Shown here: positions 46,066 through 54,995 of the stretch, piece after piece | How the letters are laid out: the number at the start of each line of letters is the position of its first letter | Numbering within the stretch: the first letter of the stretch is position 1 | NCBI RefSeq assembly: GCF_002803605.1 | Contig: NZ_PHRG01000001.1 | Location: forward strand, 496,001 to 560,000 | DNA from: Acinetobacter pseudolwoffii | GTDB taxonomy: Bacteria; Pseudomonadota; Gammaproteobacteria; Pseudomonadales; Moraxellaceae | DNA length: 64,000 nucleotides | Direction of reading: 5' to 3' | Notes under the pieces: generated by a model | Told to the model about the DNA's origin: nothing | What the model saw: the letters and a program-made list of their open reading frames with translations, nothing else | The model's database searches: none | Position numbers and translations under genes: made by a program

Positions 46066-46199
46066 CTTGCATTCCTCATTGTGATATCGTTTGAATATCG
46101 GGGCAAAATAGCTCTGGATCTAGCCGATTCATGTCGGAATTTTGTCAGGAAGTTTTGTGCTGCATTTTCAATGGAGCTGTATTCTGAAATTTCCGGCAT

Positions 46200-46228
46200 A
46201 AAAAAACGCATCCTGAGATGCGTTTTAT
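46200..46228 (-). terminator. Intrinsic terminator of rph
   Basis: AAACGCATC/GATGCGTTT stem with a CTGA loop and A-run on the plus strand, downstream of the leftward rph gene. Confidence 0.9.
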
Positions 46229-46244
46229 ATTTGGCAGGAATGAA

Positions 46245-46961
46245 TTACCAGCCCAAAGCTTGTTGCTGCTTTTTCACCAGTTCCTGAATGCCTTTCTCCG
46301 CCATTTCCAGCATGGCATCCGATTGGGTACGGGTAAATGGCTTGTCTTCCGCAGTGCCCTGAATTTCAATAAATTCACCGGCCTGTGTCATCACCACGTT
46401 CAAATCGGTTTGACAGTTCGAATCTTCTTCATAGCAAAGATCCAGTAATACTTCATCTTTGAAAATACCAACAGAAACCGCAGCCACCAGACCTTTTAAT
46501 GGATCATGTTTGATTTTCTTTCTTTCCAGCAAAACATTCATGGCATCGACCAGCGCCACCGCAGCACCGGTAATCGCTGCAGTACGGGTACCGCCATCAG
46601 CCTGAATCACATCACAGTCAATGGTAATGGTATTTTCACCCAGCTTTTTCAGGTCAACCATTGAGCGCAAGCTACGACCGATCAGACGCTGGATTTCCTG
46701 GGTACGGCCACTCTGTTTGCCACGTGCCGCTTCACGGTCGCTACGGGTATGGGTTGAGCGTGGCAACATGCCATATTCAGCCGTCACCCAGCCCTGACCC
46801 TGACCTTTCAGGAAACGTGGAACAGAACTCTCTACACTGGCAGTGCACAGTACTTTGGTATGACCAAACTCAACCAATACCGAGCCTTCCGCATAACGTG
46901 TATAGTTACGGGTAATTTTCACTTCACGTAATTGATCTAATGCTCGTTGGTCGATACGCAT
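46245..46961 (-). CDS. rph: Ribonuclease PH
   Basis: A phosphorolytic 3'-5' exoribonuclease that trims tRNA 3' ends. The 238-residue protein starts [44 protein letters not shown]. It contains [22 protein letters not shown] and [22 protein letters not shown], with the phosphate-binding arginine and the catalytic aspartates of [20 protein letters not shown]. The ATG at 46961 gives the family length. It appears intact, unlike the frameshifted rph of E. coli K-12. Confidence 0.96.
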   Translation of the reverse strand: MRIDQRALDQLREVKITRNYTRYAEGSVLVEFGHTKVLCTASVESSVPRFLKGQGQGWVTAEYGMLPRSTHTRSDREAARGKQSGRTQEIQRLIGRSLRSMVDLKKLGENTITIDCDVIQADGGTRTAAITGAAVALVDAMNVLLERKKIKHDPLKGLVAAVSVGIFKDEVLLDLCYEEDSNCQTDLNVVMTQAGEFIEIQGTAEDKPFTRTQSDAMLEMAEKGIQELVKKQQQALGW

Positions 46962-47157
46962 GATAAGTCCTGTATAGGCTAAAAATAATTGCGGCTCAGT
47001 ATAACAGAAGCCTTTGCCAAGATTGGTCAGCCGGATGATTGATTTACAAAATCGATGCATCAGAGTGCGGTTAAATATCGAAATTCTGCCGACCTGTGGC
47101 GCTACGATTTGCCTTAATTTTTGCTAGACTAAATCTCCCCTTGAGGAAACTATATTT

Positions 47158-47853
47158 ATGTCCTTACGTGAAGATCGCAAGCAGCAAAGCCATCAGGCGC
47201 TACTGGATGCCACACTGGCCTTGAGCAGTCAGGGTCGCGCTTTTAGCACCATCAGTCTGCGTGAAGTCGCGCATGCCGTTGGACTGGTGCCCACGGCATT
47301 TTATCGGCATTTTCAGGATATGGAGCAGTTGGGACTAGAGCTGCTGGATCAGGTCGCGATTCATCTCAAGGGAGTGCTGAATCAACTGGGACAGGCCTAT
47401 CTGTATCAGCCCAACACCCGGATTAAAACCGGAATTGAGCTATTTTTTCAGGCAGTCGAATATCACCCTGAACCCTGGATTTTTTTTGTTGCAGAACGCT
47501 GGGGTGGCTCGGCAGTGTTACGTGCCGGAATAGAACGGGAAATTCGTTTTTTGACTGAAGATGTCATGCATGAACTGGAAAAAATGCAAGCTACCCAGCA
47601 TATCCAGTCTTCGCAAGATTTGCAGGCACTGGCACAGATGCTGATTGATCTGTCGCTGAACTGGGCCATGGGCTGGATTCATCTGCAACATCAGGCTGAT
47701 CCAGAGCTACGCCGCACCCTATCCAATGTCTTTAAAACCCAAAGCGTGCTACAGATGCAGCTTTTATTGCGAGGGATTTTGCACTGGCATCGAATTCCGA
47801 CAAAAACAGCAGATCCTTCAATCAGTACAGCAACAAGTACTCCCCCCATCTGA
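47158..47853 (+). CDS. TetR-family regulator, FabR-like
   Basis: 231 residues. The N-terminal helix-turn-helix (about 8-55) reads ALLDATLALSSQGRAFSTISLREVAHAVGLVPTAFYRHFQDMEQLG, with the PTAFYRHF recognition helix characteristic of FabR/DesT, regulators of unsaturated fatty-acid synthesis. The C-terminal ligand domain includes EPWIFFVAERWGGSAVLRAGI. The target genes are not adjacent. GAGGAA precedes the ATG. Confidence 0.82.
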   Translation: MSLREDRKQQSHQALLDATLALSSQGRAFSTISLREVAHAVGLVPTAFYRHFQDMEQLGLELLDQVAIHLKGVLNQLGQAYLYQPNTRIKTGIELFFQAVEYHPEPWIFFVAERWGGSAVLRAGIEREIRFLTEDVMHELEKMQATQHIQSSQDLQALAQMLIDLSLNWAMGWIHLQHQADPELRRTLSNVFKTQSVLQMQLLLRGILHWHRIPTKTADPSISTATSTPPI

Positions 47854-47861
47854 ATAAAAAA

Positions 47862-47888
47862 ACCTGCATTATTGATGCAGGTTTTTTA
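47862..47888 (+). terminator. Symmetric terminator between the FabR-like gene and dsbA
   Basis: AACCTGCAT/ATGCAGGTT stem with a five-base loop; A-run and T-run flanks let it serve both converging genes. Confidence 0.9.
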
Positions 47889-47906
47889 CGGATACTCGGT
47901 TATTTC

Positions 47907-48521
47907 TTATTTGGCTTTACGCTCTTTTTCAATCAGGTAATTCACCACCTGAATTACTTTGGCATCATTGCCCTGCACAATATATTTACCATTGACAGTC
48001 ACCGCCGGTACGCCGCTTAACTGATATTGAGCAGCCAGATTTTTGGCCTGCGCAATTTTTGACGAAATCGGGAATGATTTATAAGTCGTGTTAAATTTTG
48101 CTTCAGAAATACCATAACGGGTATAGAACTTGGCCAGTTGTGCCTGTTCTAAAATTGGACGCTGCTTGTCATGAATATCATGGAATAACTGCAAATGGGC
48201 TTTTTGGCGCACACCCAAAGCTTCAGACACATAATAAGCACGTGCCGCTTGTTCCCAGAGTGGATTCATCGCAGCAGGTGTACGTACAAAACGAACATCT
48301 TTAGGTAATTTTTTCAACCAGCCCTGCATATGTGGTTCCAGCATGAAACAGTGACCACAGCCATACCAGAAGAATTCACGTACTTCAATTTTGCCCGGTT
48401 TTTCGACTTTGACTGGTTGTGCGACCACCTGATAGTCCTGACCTGCCACAAAATTGGCCATAGCACTGCCGGAAAAGGCCAAAACAGATGCGGCAACAGC
48501 GCTTAAAAGGAATTTTTTCAT
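47907..48521 (-). CDS. dsbA: Thiol:disulfide oxidoreductase DsbA
   Basis: Introduces disulfide bonds into exported proteins. The 204-residue protein has a signal peptide (cleavage after SAMA near residue 22), the active site FFWYGCGHCFMLEPH with CGHC at 55-58, and the cis-proline loop SGVPAVTVNGKYIV. The CGHC dipeptide differs from the CPHC of E. coli DsbA and resembles PDI, as is known for DsbA of this group. GAGGAC lies upstream. It is reoxidised by DsbB, encoded at 12.7 kb. Confidence 0.95.
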   Translation of the reverse strand: MKKFLLSAVAASVLAFSGSAMANFVAGQDYQVVAQPVKVEKPGKIEVREFFWYGCGHCFMLEPHMQGWLKKLPKDVRFVRTPAAMNPLWEQAARAYYVSEALGVRQKAHLQLFHDIHDKQRPILEQAQLAKFYTRYGISEAKFNTTYKSFPISSKIAQAKNLAAQYQLSGVPAVTVNGKYIVQGNDAKVIQVVNYLIEKERKAK

Positions 48522-48748
48522 TGGGATTATCGTCCTCTAAATCATTATGCTTAGTGTATGGGTTCACTATAAATCAATTATGCCGATTTCGTTTTCATTC
48601 TGTGAACTTTTTTGCTGCTTTTATCGCTTTTTCTGCCAGAAACGCTACACTAAAGCAGAGGACTGATTTTCAAGGTTTTAAGTCAGTCACTCTGGCCATT
48701 CGGCCCCTATGTATTTTTAGATAATCACGACTGATTGAGGTGACACCG

Positions 48749-49477
48749 ATGTCGCAATTGAATGTTGATCCACAAGAAATTGCCAAGTTTGAAGCATTTG
48801 CAGCTATATGGTGGGATCAGCATTCCGAGTTCCGCCCCTTGCACATGATTAATCCACTACGTTTAAACTGGATTGATGAACATGCCGGTGGCCTGAGCGG
48901 CAAGAAAATCCTGGATGTCGGCTGTGGTGGCGGCATTCTGGCCGAAAGTATGGCGCGCCGTGGTGCCGATGTACTTGGCATTGATATGGGTGCTGCCCCG
49001 CTGAATGTGGCGCGGATTCATGCCGAACAGGAAGGTGTCAGCAATATCGAATACCGTCAGGTGCCAGTCGAGCAACTGGCAGAGGAACAGGCTGGCCAAT
49101 ATGACATCGTGACCTGCATGGAAATGCTAGAGCATGTGCCAGATCCGGCATCGATTATTCAGGCCTGTCACAAGCTGGTCAAGCCAGGTGGCCATGTGTT
49201 CTTCTCGACCATTAACCGCAATCCGAAGTCCTATTTATTTGCCATTATTGGTGCAGAATATGTGCTGCGGATGCTGGCCAAAGGCACCCATGATTACAGC
49301 AAATTTATCAAACCGTCCGAGCTGGCACACGATATTCGCAATGCCGGCTTAAAACTCAAAGACATGACCGGTCTGCATTATAATCCCTTGACCAAACGCT
49401 ACTGGCTGGCACCGAATGTCGATGTCAACTATATGGTCTATACAGTCAAAGAAAGCCAGAACGAGACCAGCGCATGA
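48749..49477 (+). CDS. ubiG: Ubiquinone biosynthesis O-methyltransferase
   Basis: Catalyses both O-methylations in ubiquinone synthesis. The 242-residue protein has [22 protein letters not shown] (family start), the SAM motif [26 protein letters not shown] and [11 protein letters not shown]. The ATG at 48749 has GAGGTGA upstream; a GTG three codons earlier is less likely. It overlaps the next gene by four bases (ATGA), so ubiG, mupP and yciK form one transcript, as in Pseudomonas. Confidence 0.96.
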   Translation: MSQLNVDPQEIAKFEAFAAIWWDQHSEFRPLHMINPLRLNWIDEHAGGLSGKKILDVGCGGGILAESMARRGADVLGIDMGAAPLNVARIHAEQEGVSNIEYRQVPVEQLAEEQAGQYDIVTCMEMLEHVPDPASIIQACHKLVKPGGHVFFSTINRNPKSYLFAIIGAEYVLRMLAKGTHDYSKFIKPSELAHDIRNAGLKLKDMTGLHYNPLTKRYWLAPNVDVNYMVYTVKESQNETSA

Positions 49478-50163
49478 AAGCCGTTTTATTTGACCTCGAT
49501 GGCACCCTGATTGATACCGCAGCCGATTTTATCCGGATTATCCAGCAGATGTGCCGTGAAGAAGGCCGGATGCCGGTCGAGCCCGAGCTGATCCGGACGC
49601 AGGTCTCCGAAGGCGCGCGCGCCATGGTGAAACTGGTCTATCCGGAACTGGAACTGGAAGATCCGGTATTTCTGCAACATCGTCAGCGCTTTCTGGACAT
49701 GTACGGCGCAGACATTGCAGTCGATACCGATCTGTTTAAGGGCATGTATCCGTTACTGGAACAGCTGGAAGCACAGGATGTTCCCTGGGGCATCGTCACC
49801 AATAAACCACGCTGGCTCAGTGAATCTTTATTAAAAGCATTAAACCTGACCGAGCGCTGTGCCGTGCTGGTCTGTCCGGAAGATGTGACCCGTACCAAGC
49901 CCGACCCTGAACCGATGTATCTGGCTGCCAAGCAACTGGGGCTTGCGGCAGAAGACTGTATCTACATTGGCGATCATCCGCGCGATATTGATGCAGGACG
50001 CCATGCCAAAATGCCTACCATTCTGGCAGCTTACGGTTATTTACCACTGCAATACAAAGATGACTTAACAGCCTGGCAAGCCGACTATATAGTGAACACG
50101 GTGGCAGAATTACAACAGCTGATTCAGACCTTACTACGCAAACAGCAGACTGCAGTATCTTGA
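49474..50163 (+). CDS. mupP: N-acetylmuramic acid 6-phosphate phosphatase MupP (HAD family)
   Basis: 229 residues. The HAD motif I is [16 protein letters not shown] (nucleophile D8), motif II is the TNKP region, and motif IV is [20 protein letters not shown]. It could be taken for phosphoglycolate phosphatase Gph, but its place between ubiG and yciK is that of mupP in Pseudomonas, where it acts in muropeptide recycling. The assignment rests mainly on this context. It overlaps ubiG by four bases. Confidence 0.85.
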   Translation: MKAVLFDLDGTLIDTAADFIRIIQQMCREEGRMPVEPELIRTQVSEGARAMVKLVYPELELEDPVFLQHRQRFLDMYGADIAVDTDLFKGMYPLLEQLEAQDVPWGIVTNKPRWLSESLLKALNLTERCAVLVCPEDVTRTKPDPEPMYLAAKQLGLAAEDCIYIGDHPRDIDAGRHAKMPTILAAYGYLPLQYKDDLTAWQADYIVNTVAELQQLIQTLLRKQQTAVS

Positions 50164-50202
50164 ACGCTTAAAACTGAACAATAACAAATAAGGAGGTAGA
50201 TA

Positions 50203-50949
50203 ATGAAATATTCAGCCTATCAACCTCGCCCCGATCTGCTCAAGGATCGTATTATCCTGATCACAGGTGCGGGCGATGGCATTGGACGTGCGGCAGCAAT
50301 CAGTTATGCCTTGCATGGTGCAACCGTGGTGCTGCATGGACGTACCCTGAATAAACTGGAAGTCATCTATGATGAAATTGAAAGTTTAGGTGCACCGCAA
50401 CCTGCCATCTTGCCGCTACAGCTCTCCAGTGCTTCGGAACAGGATTATGAGCTTCTGCTCGACACCCTGGACCGTCAGTTTGGCCGTCTGGATGGGATCT
50501 TGCACAATGCCGGCATCCTTGGTGAGCGTACAGAACTGGCGCATTATTCGCCTGAGGTCTGGGATGATGTCATGGCAGTCAATCTGCGGGCGCCTTTTGT
50601 CATGACCCAGGCGCTATTACCGCTCTTATCCAAATCTGAACATGCTTCGGTGGTATTTGCCAGCTCGGGTGTAGGCCGCGAAGCCCGCGAACGCTGGGGT
50701 GCGTATTCGGTTTCTAAAATTGCTATTGAAGCGGTAAGCCAGTTATTTGCCAAAGAGCAGGTACATCCGAATATCCGTTATAACTGCATCAATCCCGGGG
50801 CAACGCGGACTGCCATGCGCGCCAAGGCCTATCCGAATGAAGATCCGAAAACCCTGCCTACCCCCGATTCAATCATGCCGGCTTATCTATATTTGATGGG
50901 TAATGACAGCCTGCATATGAATGGCCAGAGTATTGATGCACAGGATTAA
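50203..50949 (+). CDS. yciK: YciK-family short-chain dehydrogenase
   Basis: A 248-residue Rossmann oxidoreductase. The cofactor motif is LITGAGDGIGRAAAISYALHGATVVLHGRT, the catalytic serine lies in VFASSGVGREARERWGAYSVSKIA, and the YxxxK pair is in AYSVSK. The basic residues around HGRT suggest NADP use. The substrate of YciK proteins is unknown. GGAGGT precedes the ATG at a good distance. It ends the ubiG-mupP-yciK transcript. Confidence 0.9.
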   Translation: MKYSAYQPRPDLLKDRIILITGAGDGIGRAAAISYALHGATVVLHGRTLNKLEVIYDEIESLGAPQPAILPLQLSSASEQDYELLLDTLDRQFGRLDGILHNAGILGERTELAHYSPEVWDDVMAVNLRAPFVMTQALLPLLSKSEHASVVFASSGVGREARERWGAYSVSKIAIEAVSQLFAKEQVHPNIRYNCINPGATRTAMRAKAYPNEDPKTLPTPDSIMPAYLYLMGNDSLHMNGQSIDAQD

Positions 50950-50968
50950 ATTATTCTGTCTGTCATTC

Positions 50969-50991
50969 AGGGAGCAATCGCTCCCTTTTTA
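50969..50991 (+). terminator. Intrinsic terminator of ubiG-mupP-yciK
   Basis: GGGAGC/GCTCCC stem with a four-base loop followed by five T residues. Confidence 0.88.
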
Positions 50992-51105
50992 TTTCATTTT
51001 TAGTCATATTCAGCGCATAAATCTTAAGTAAGTTCACCCCGCTCGCATTGAGTTTCATTAAAATAACAGCATACTAAGCCCCACTATATTTCACTCGAGT
51101 GCATC

Positions 51106-51525
51106 ATGACTGAATTAAACAATATTACGGTGACCCATTTAGACGATGGCATGGTGTCGCTGCTGATTGATCAACAGCCTATTTCAGAGAAATACGGCAC
51201 CAAGTTTGAAGCCAGTATCGTGGATGACATCAAAGCACTCGAAAATGCTCAGAAACTCAAATTGTTCGAGCAATTTGTATTTTCACATCAGGATCTGAAT
51301 TTTGAACATGCCTATTATTATGTGACTGGCATTGAAAAATTAGACGACAGTTATCGTCTGGCCAAGCATTTTGTTTATCGCATTAAAATTGAAGGTCAGC
51401 CAGAAATCGAACATGTCATCAGCAATCAGGGCAAAGCCATGACGGCCGAGGATGTACGTGCCTTTATTCAGGCGCATGTGCAGAAATCACTCAACGATTA
51501 TACTGACCTGAACTACGCTTATTAA
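51106..51525 (+). CDS. Unknown cytoplasmic protein
   Basis: 139 residues with no signal peptide or membrane helix, mixed alpha/beta composition and an acidic bias (for example FVFSHQDLNFEHAYYYVTGIEKLDDSYRLAKHFVYRIKIEG). The C-terminal helix AEDVRAFIQAHVQKSLNDYTDLNYAY looks globular. No family was recognised. Normal codon use and a clean terminator right after it support that it is a real gene. Confidence 0.65.
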   Translation: MTELNNITVTHLDDGMVSLLIDQQPISEKYGTKFEASIVDDIKALENAQKLKLFEQFVFSHQDLNFEHAYYYVTGIEKLDDSYRLAKHFVYRIKIEGQPEIEHVISNQGKAMTAEDVRAFIQAHVQKSLNDYTDLNYAY

Positions 51526-51548
51526 AAGTCGGGTCATTGAATAATCTT

Positions 51549-51579
51549 GGGCACTTTTCGATAAAGTGCCCTTTTTTTC
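51549..51579 (+). terminator. Intrinsic terminator after the 51.1 kb gene
   Basis: GGGCACTTT/AAAGTGCCC stem with a five-base loop and seven T residues. Confidence 0.92.
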
Positions 51580-51709
51580 TTAAAATCCTGCAAAAAATAA
51601 CAATAAATCGGATTTACATATTAAATATATAAAATTATACGGTTTTCCAAATTAAACTGATTGGACTATGCTTTCTTGAATCACAGATAGATCAAATCAG
51701 GAGCGCAGC

Positions 51710-51865
51710 ATGGCTGACCAAAAACGTAAAATTGAAACAATTCACCGGATTGAACAGTTGCAGTTATCTGAAGCATTGATTGTGGCACTCGATGACGCCC
51801 TACAAGCTGAATCCGTGGCTGACGCGATTCAGTCCTTACAAGGTTTGGCAGAGCAATGGAATTAA
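51710..51865 (+). CDS. Small unknown protein, 51 residues
   Basis: A short gene with a good ribosome site (CAGGAG, seven bases upstream of the ATG). The product is all-helical, hydrophilic and acidic: MADQKRKIETIHRIEQLQLS at the start, then a helix with VALDDALQAESVADAIQSLQ, ending LAEQWN. No membrane or export signal. It could be a small regulator or protein-binding helix pair; no family was recognised. It stands alone between a terminator and an AT-rich gap. Confidence 0.6.
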   Translation: MADQKRKIETIHRIEQLQLSEALIVALDDALQAESVADAIQSLQGLAEQWN

Positions 51866-52179
51866 TCTCAAACTAAACCGGCAAAATTCTTTGTCGTTTC
51901 ATTAAATCATGAACTTTTTTCTCGCTGACTCAATGCTGTTTTTTTGAGCTAAATCATCGATTTTAGCTTGCATGTTTGCCCTCACTTTGATGAGATAAGA
52001 ACTAGGCTCAGCCTGTCGGGTCATCGGACAAATGCGCAGCCTAAGCTCATGTAAAATCATGACATAATCATAATATCTCTGCATTTGTTATAAAACTGGT
52101 GCCTGTTCTTCACAGTTTCTCTGTAATCTTTCCGTATATTAGACACAGTAGAACATGAACGATTTAATGAGGGTTCAAC
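51866..52179. other. Gap with a possible small leftward ORF
   Basis: 314 bases. On the minus strand, 51902-52084 is open for 60 residues (ending MQAKIDDLAQKNSIESARKKFMI without its final region being conserved to a known family), but no ribosome site is visible, so it is unproven. The right part holds the likely promoter of the RcnB-like gene. Confidence 0.4.
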
Positions 52180-52569
52180 ATGAAAAAGGTTTTGGTGGCA
52201 TTAGCGATCTCCTGCAGTACATTCATGCTGAGTCATGTTGCAATAGCCTCCCCTCATTTCAATGCTGAATCACAAATGGATAGCCGTCAGGGACATGGCA
52301 AGAAAGGCCGTGAGTTCCGCGAAAAGGATCAGGACCAACACGATAATCGCCGTATGCGTGAGGAACGTGGAGTGAAGCGCCTGCAACAGCTCAGATGGCA
52401 GCCGGGCTATGTGATGCCGCAGCATTATCGGGGTAATGGCTATAAAGTCGAATACAAAGAACATAGCCTGCCTCGACCTGACCGCAAACAGCAATGGTAT
52501 AAAGTCAATAATGACTATATTCTGGTCAATTCTGAAACCAATAGTATTATCCGCATTGTCGGCGATTAA
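52180..52569 (+). CDS. RcnB-family exported protein (copy 1)
   Basis: 129 residues with a signal peptide (cleavage after IASP region near 23-24). The mature N-terminal half is highly charged and histidine-rich (RQGHGKKGREFREKDQDQHDNRR). The C-terminal half has the RcnB pattern QPGYVMPQHYRGNGYKVEYKEHSLPRPDRKQQWYKVNNDYILVNSETNSIIRIV. RcnB in E. coli is a periplasmic protein affecting nickel and cobalt homeostasis; many homologues have no proven metal role. A paralogue follows 246 bases downstream. Confidence 0.8.
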   Translation: MKKVLVALAISCSTFMLSHVAIASPHFNAESQMDSRQGHGKKGREFREKDQDQHDNRRMREERGVKRLQQLRWQPGYVMPQHYRGNGYKVEYKEHSLPRPDRKQQWYKVNNDYILVNSETNSIIRIVGD

Positions 52570-52602
52570 TGTGTCCGCCTCTTTGCTGACCTGAAACCCT
52601 GA

Positions 52603-52630
52603 TAGACTCAACCCTGGTTGAGTCTTTTTT
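52603..52630 (+). terminator. Intrinsic terminator of RcnB-like copy 1
   Basis: AGACTCAAC/GTTGAGTCT stem with a CCTG loop followed by six T residues. Confidence 0.92.
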
Positions 52631-52815
52631 ATTTGAATCATCAAAAATTCGACAAGTGCAGCGCTGGCTGCTATTCCAGTTTTTAATTGAAGTGATGCAT
52701 CTTCTAAATTTCTTCATAAATTTAACAATTTAACTAAATAGCCCCCACGCTTTCTATCTACTTATTGGCTAATTTAGTCTCATCAAATACAGATCTACAT
52801 TTTTAGGTGAGAGCC

Positions 52816-53184
52816 ATGAAAAAAGTCCTAACTACAATTGCGTTATCCCTAAGTGCTTTGTTGGCTACTTCTGCCATGGCAGCGCCACAGCATGATCCAC
52901 GCTATAACCATAATCCGCATAAACCGGCACCGCACTGGAATGCCAAAGATAGTAAAAAATGGAATGATGACCGTCGTCATAACAACCGTGAGGTCAATCC
53001 AAGCCGTGACTGGCGCTCAGGACAAGTTCTGCCGCGTCAATACGATAACAAACGTTTTAAAGTGAGTGATCGTGAAGCCCGCCGTTTACCGAATACTGGC
53101 CGTTTCCAGCAATGGTACAAGATCAACAATGATTACGTTCTAGTCAATGAACGTAGCAATAGAATTGTACGCATTATCAACTAA
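52816..53184 (+). CDS. RcnB-family exported protein (copy 2)
   Basis: 122 residues, signal peptide ending at AMAAP. The mature N-terminus is rich in His, Asn and Pro (HDPRYNHNPHKPAPHWN), a possible metal-binding segment. The C-terminal half (WRSGQVLPRQYDNKRFKVSDREARRLPNTGRFQQWYKINNDYVLVNERSNRIVRI) matches the RcnB motif and copy 1, implying an old tandem duplication. The ATG at 52816 is chosen because AGGTGAGA precedes it. It has its own terminator, so the two copies can be regulated separately. Confidence 0.8.
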   Translation: MKKVLTTIALSLSALLATSAMAAPQHDPRYNHNPHKPAPHWNAKDSKKWNDDRRHNNREVNPSRDWRSGQVLPRQYDNKRFKVSDREARRLPNTGRFQQWYKINNDYVLVNERSNRIVRIIN

Positions 53185-53212
53185 TCTTTCTCCATTACTG
53201 CGCGTCTTGCAG

Positions 53213-53243
53213 ACACCTGAAGTCCCCTTCAGGTGTTTTTTTA
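53213..53243 (+). terminator. Intrinsic terminator of RcnB-like copy 2
   Basis: ACACCTGAA/TTCAGGTGT stem with a short C-rich loop followed by a run of seven T residues. Confidence 0.92.
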
Positions 53244-53317
53244 TATCTGCACTTCCACTTGCGTTTTTTTTCATTAGAATCAAAGCTTGATCTTTAAGCA
53301 TTGAAATAGGCACAGGC

Positions 53318-54664
53318 ATGAGCTCAGCAGAAACCTCACACAGCACAACCTTGCAATATGTGCACTGGTTTCGCCATTCTGCGCCTTATATCAACGCGCA
53401 CCGCAACAAAACCTTTGTGATCATGTTTGATGGCGAAGCGGTCCTGCACGATAACTTTCAGCATATTATTCACGATATTGCCCTGTTACACTCCTTGGGT
53501 ATCCGGCTGATTCTGGTACATGGGGCACGTCAGCAGATTAACCAGAATCTGGCCCAGAGCCAGATCAGTACGCCTTTTCACCAGCAGCGCCGGATCACTA
53601 CCCGTGAATCCTTAAGCTGTGTGATGAATGCGGTTGGCTCGATCCGTCTGCAAATTGAAGCCCTGCTTTCCATGGGACTGGCCAATTCACCGATGTATGG
53701 TGCCCGCATTGATACGGTTTCGGGCAATTTTATCACTGCCAAACCCTATGGCATTCGCGATGGCGTGGACTTTCAGCTGACCGGTGAAGTCCGTGCGGTC
53801 GATACCGATGCAATTCAGCGCCATCTGGACAGCCATAATATTGTGGTACTTGGCCCGACCGGTTATTCCACCACAGGTGAAGTCTTTAACCTGCTGGCCG
53901 AAGAAGTTGCGACCAAAACTGCAATTCGACTCAAGGCCGATAAACTGATTTTTCTGGGCAAGCAACATGGTCTACTCGATGCTAAGGGCCAGCTCAAACG
54001 TGAAGTGACGCCGCAACAGCTGGATGACTATATTCCGGCAGAACCGCAGGATGCCATCGAAAGAGGCTTGCAGCTGCAGGCGGCACAAGAGGCTTCCATG
54101 AACGGTGTCCATCGGGTGCATCTGATTTCCTATGCCTATGATGGCGCCCTACTTGAAGAACTGTTTACCCGGGATGGTTCTGGTACCCTGATTACCGACG
54201 CACATTATGAAGACGTGCGGATGGCCGATATTCAGGATGTAGGCGGCCTGATCGGTTTGCTGCGACCGCTAGAGGAAGAAGGGATTCTGATCTATCGCTC
54301 CCGTGAACGTCTGGAAAATGAAATTAACCAGTTTGCCGTGATTGAACGGGACGGTATGATTCTGGCCTGTGCCGCGCTTTATCCGATCCCCACCACGGGC
54401 AATGAATTACGTTCCGCAGAAATTGCCTGTGTCGCAGTACATCCAAGTTATCGCCAGTCCAATCGCGGTAGCCAGATCTTGCATTATCTTGAAGAAAAAG
54501 CCAAAAGCATGCAGATTCAGCAGCTGTTTATTTTAACCACGCGTACCGCGCACTGGTTTCTGGAACAGGGCTTTGAACCAACTTCAGTCGATGACCTGCC
54601 GGATGCGCGTCAGGCATTTTATAATTATCAACGCAATTCAATCGTTTGTAAAAAGTCACTTTAA
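53318..54664 (+). CDS. argA: N-acetylglutamate synthase
   Basis: First step of arginine synthesis, normally feedback-inhibited by arginine. The 448-residue protein has an N-terminal amino-acid-kinase domain (FVIMFDGEAVLHDNFQHIIHDIALLHSLGIRLILVHGARQQIN) that binds arginine and a C-terminal GNAT domain (about 300-448) with the acetyl-CoA loop VHPSYRQSNRGSQILHYLEEKA. Length and domain order match E. coli ArgA. The gene stands alone. Its stop codon lies inside the terminator hairpin. Confidence 0.96.
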   Translation: MSSAETSHSTTLQYVHWFRHSAPYINAHRNKTFVIMFDGEAVLHDNFQHIIHDIALLHSLGIRLILVHGARQQINQNLAQSQISTPFHQQRRITTRESLSCVMNAVGSIRLQIEALLSMGLANSPMYGARIDTVSGNFITAKPYGIRDGVDFQLTGEVRAVDTDAIQRHLDSHNIVVLGPTGYSTTGEVFNLLAEEVATKTAIRLKADKLIFLGKQHGLLDAKGQLKREVTPQQLDDYIPAEPQDAIERGLQLQAAQEASMNGVHRVHLISYAYDGALLEELFTRDGSGTLITDAHYEDVRMADIQDVGGLIGLLRPLEEEGILIYRSRERLENEINQFAVIERDGMILACAALYPIPTTGNELRSAEIACVAVHPSYRQSNRGSQILHYLEEKAKSMQIQQLFILTTRTAHWFLEQGFEPTSVDDLPDARQAFYNYQRNSIVCKKSL

Positions 54665-54676
54665 GGTGACTTTTTC
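54650..54676 (+). terminator. Intrinsic terminator overlapping the argA stop
   Basis: AAAAAGTCAC/GTGACTTTTT inverted repeat with the stop codon in the loop; the right arm supplies the T-run. Confidence 0.88.
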
Positions 54677-54995
54677 TTTGAGTGCCTTAGCTTAATTTCA
54701 GATAAAGATATCTGACAATTCCAATTTAAATTTTAAAATGCCATTGCTGCTTTTTAGCTAAATATATCAGCAGATTGAATTTATAAAAATAAATATATAT
54801 TTCATAAGCTTGATTAATTTTATTGGCAAATCTTCATTGTCATATAAATCACTTTTTCGCATAAGTTTTGCGTTTTTTTATTTATCTTTTTTCTTCATTA
54901 GAAATTCCTGAATAGTTATTTTTTTAGAAAAACAAAAACGATTAGCGTGTGTCTAGGTTTTATTCGCTAGTTTTCACTTTCGGGAGTTTTGCTTC
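54665..54995 (+). other. AT-rich leader of the ssu cluster
   Basis: 331 bases without a gene. After the argA terminator it is strongly AT-rich with several T-runs. It must carry the ssu promoter and any sulfur-starvation control site, but no clear CysB- or Cbl-type box could be named by eye. GGGAG lies nine bases before the ssuA start. Confidence 0.55.

Noticed and set aside
45795-46094. Rightward His-rich ORF opposite the acidic mini-lipoprotein
   Set aside because: The histidine run is the complement of the Asp/Arg codons. The opposite frame has a clean lipobox, so this is taken as the shadow.
51902-52084. 60-residue leftward ORF
   Set aside because: Not listed as a gene because no ribosome site or family is visible; kept only as a note on the gap. 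Conservation of the frame would change this.
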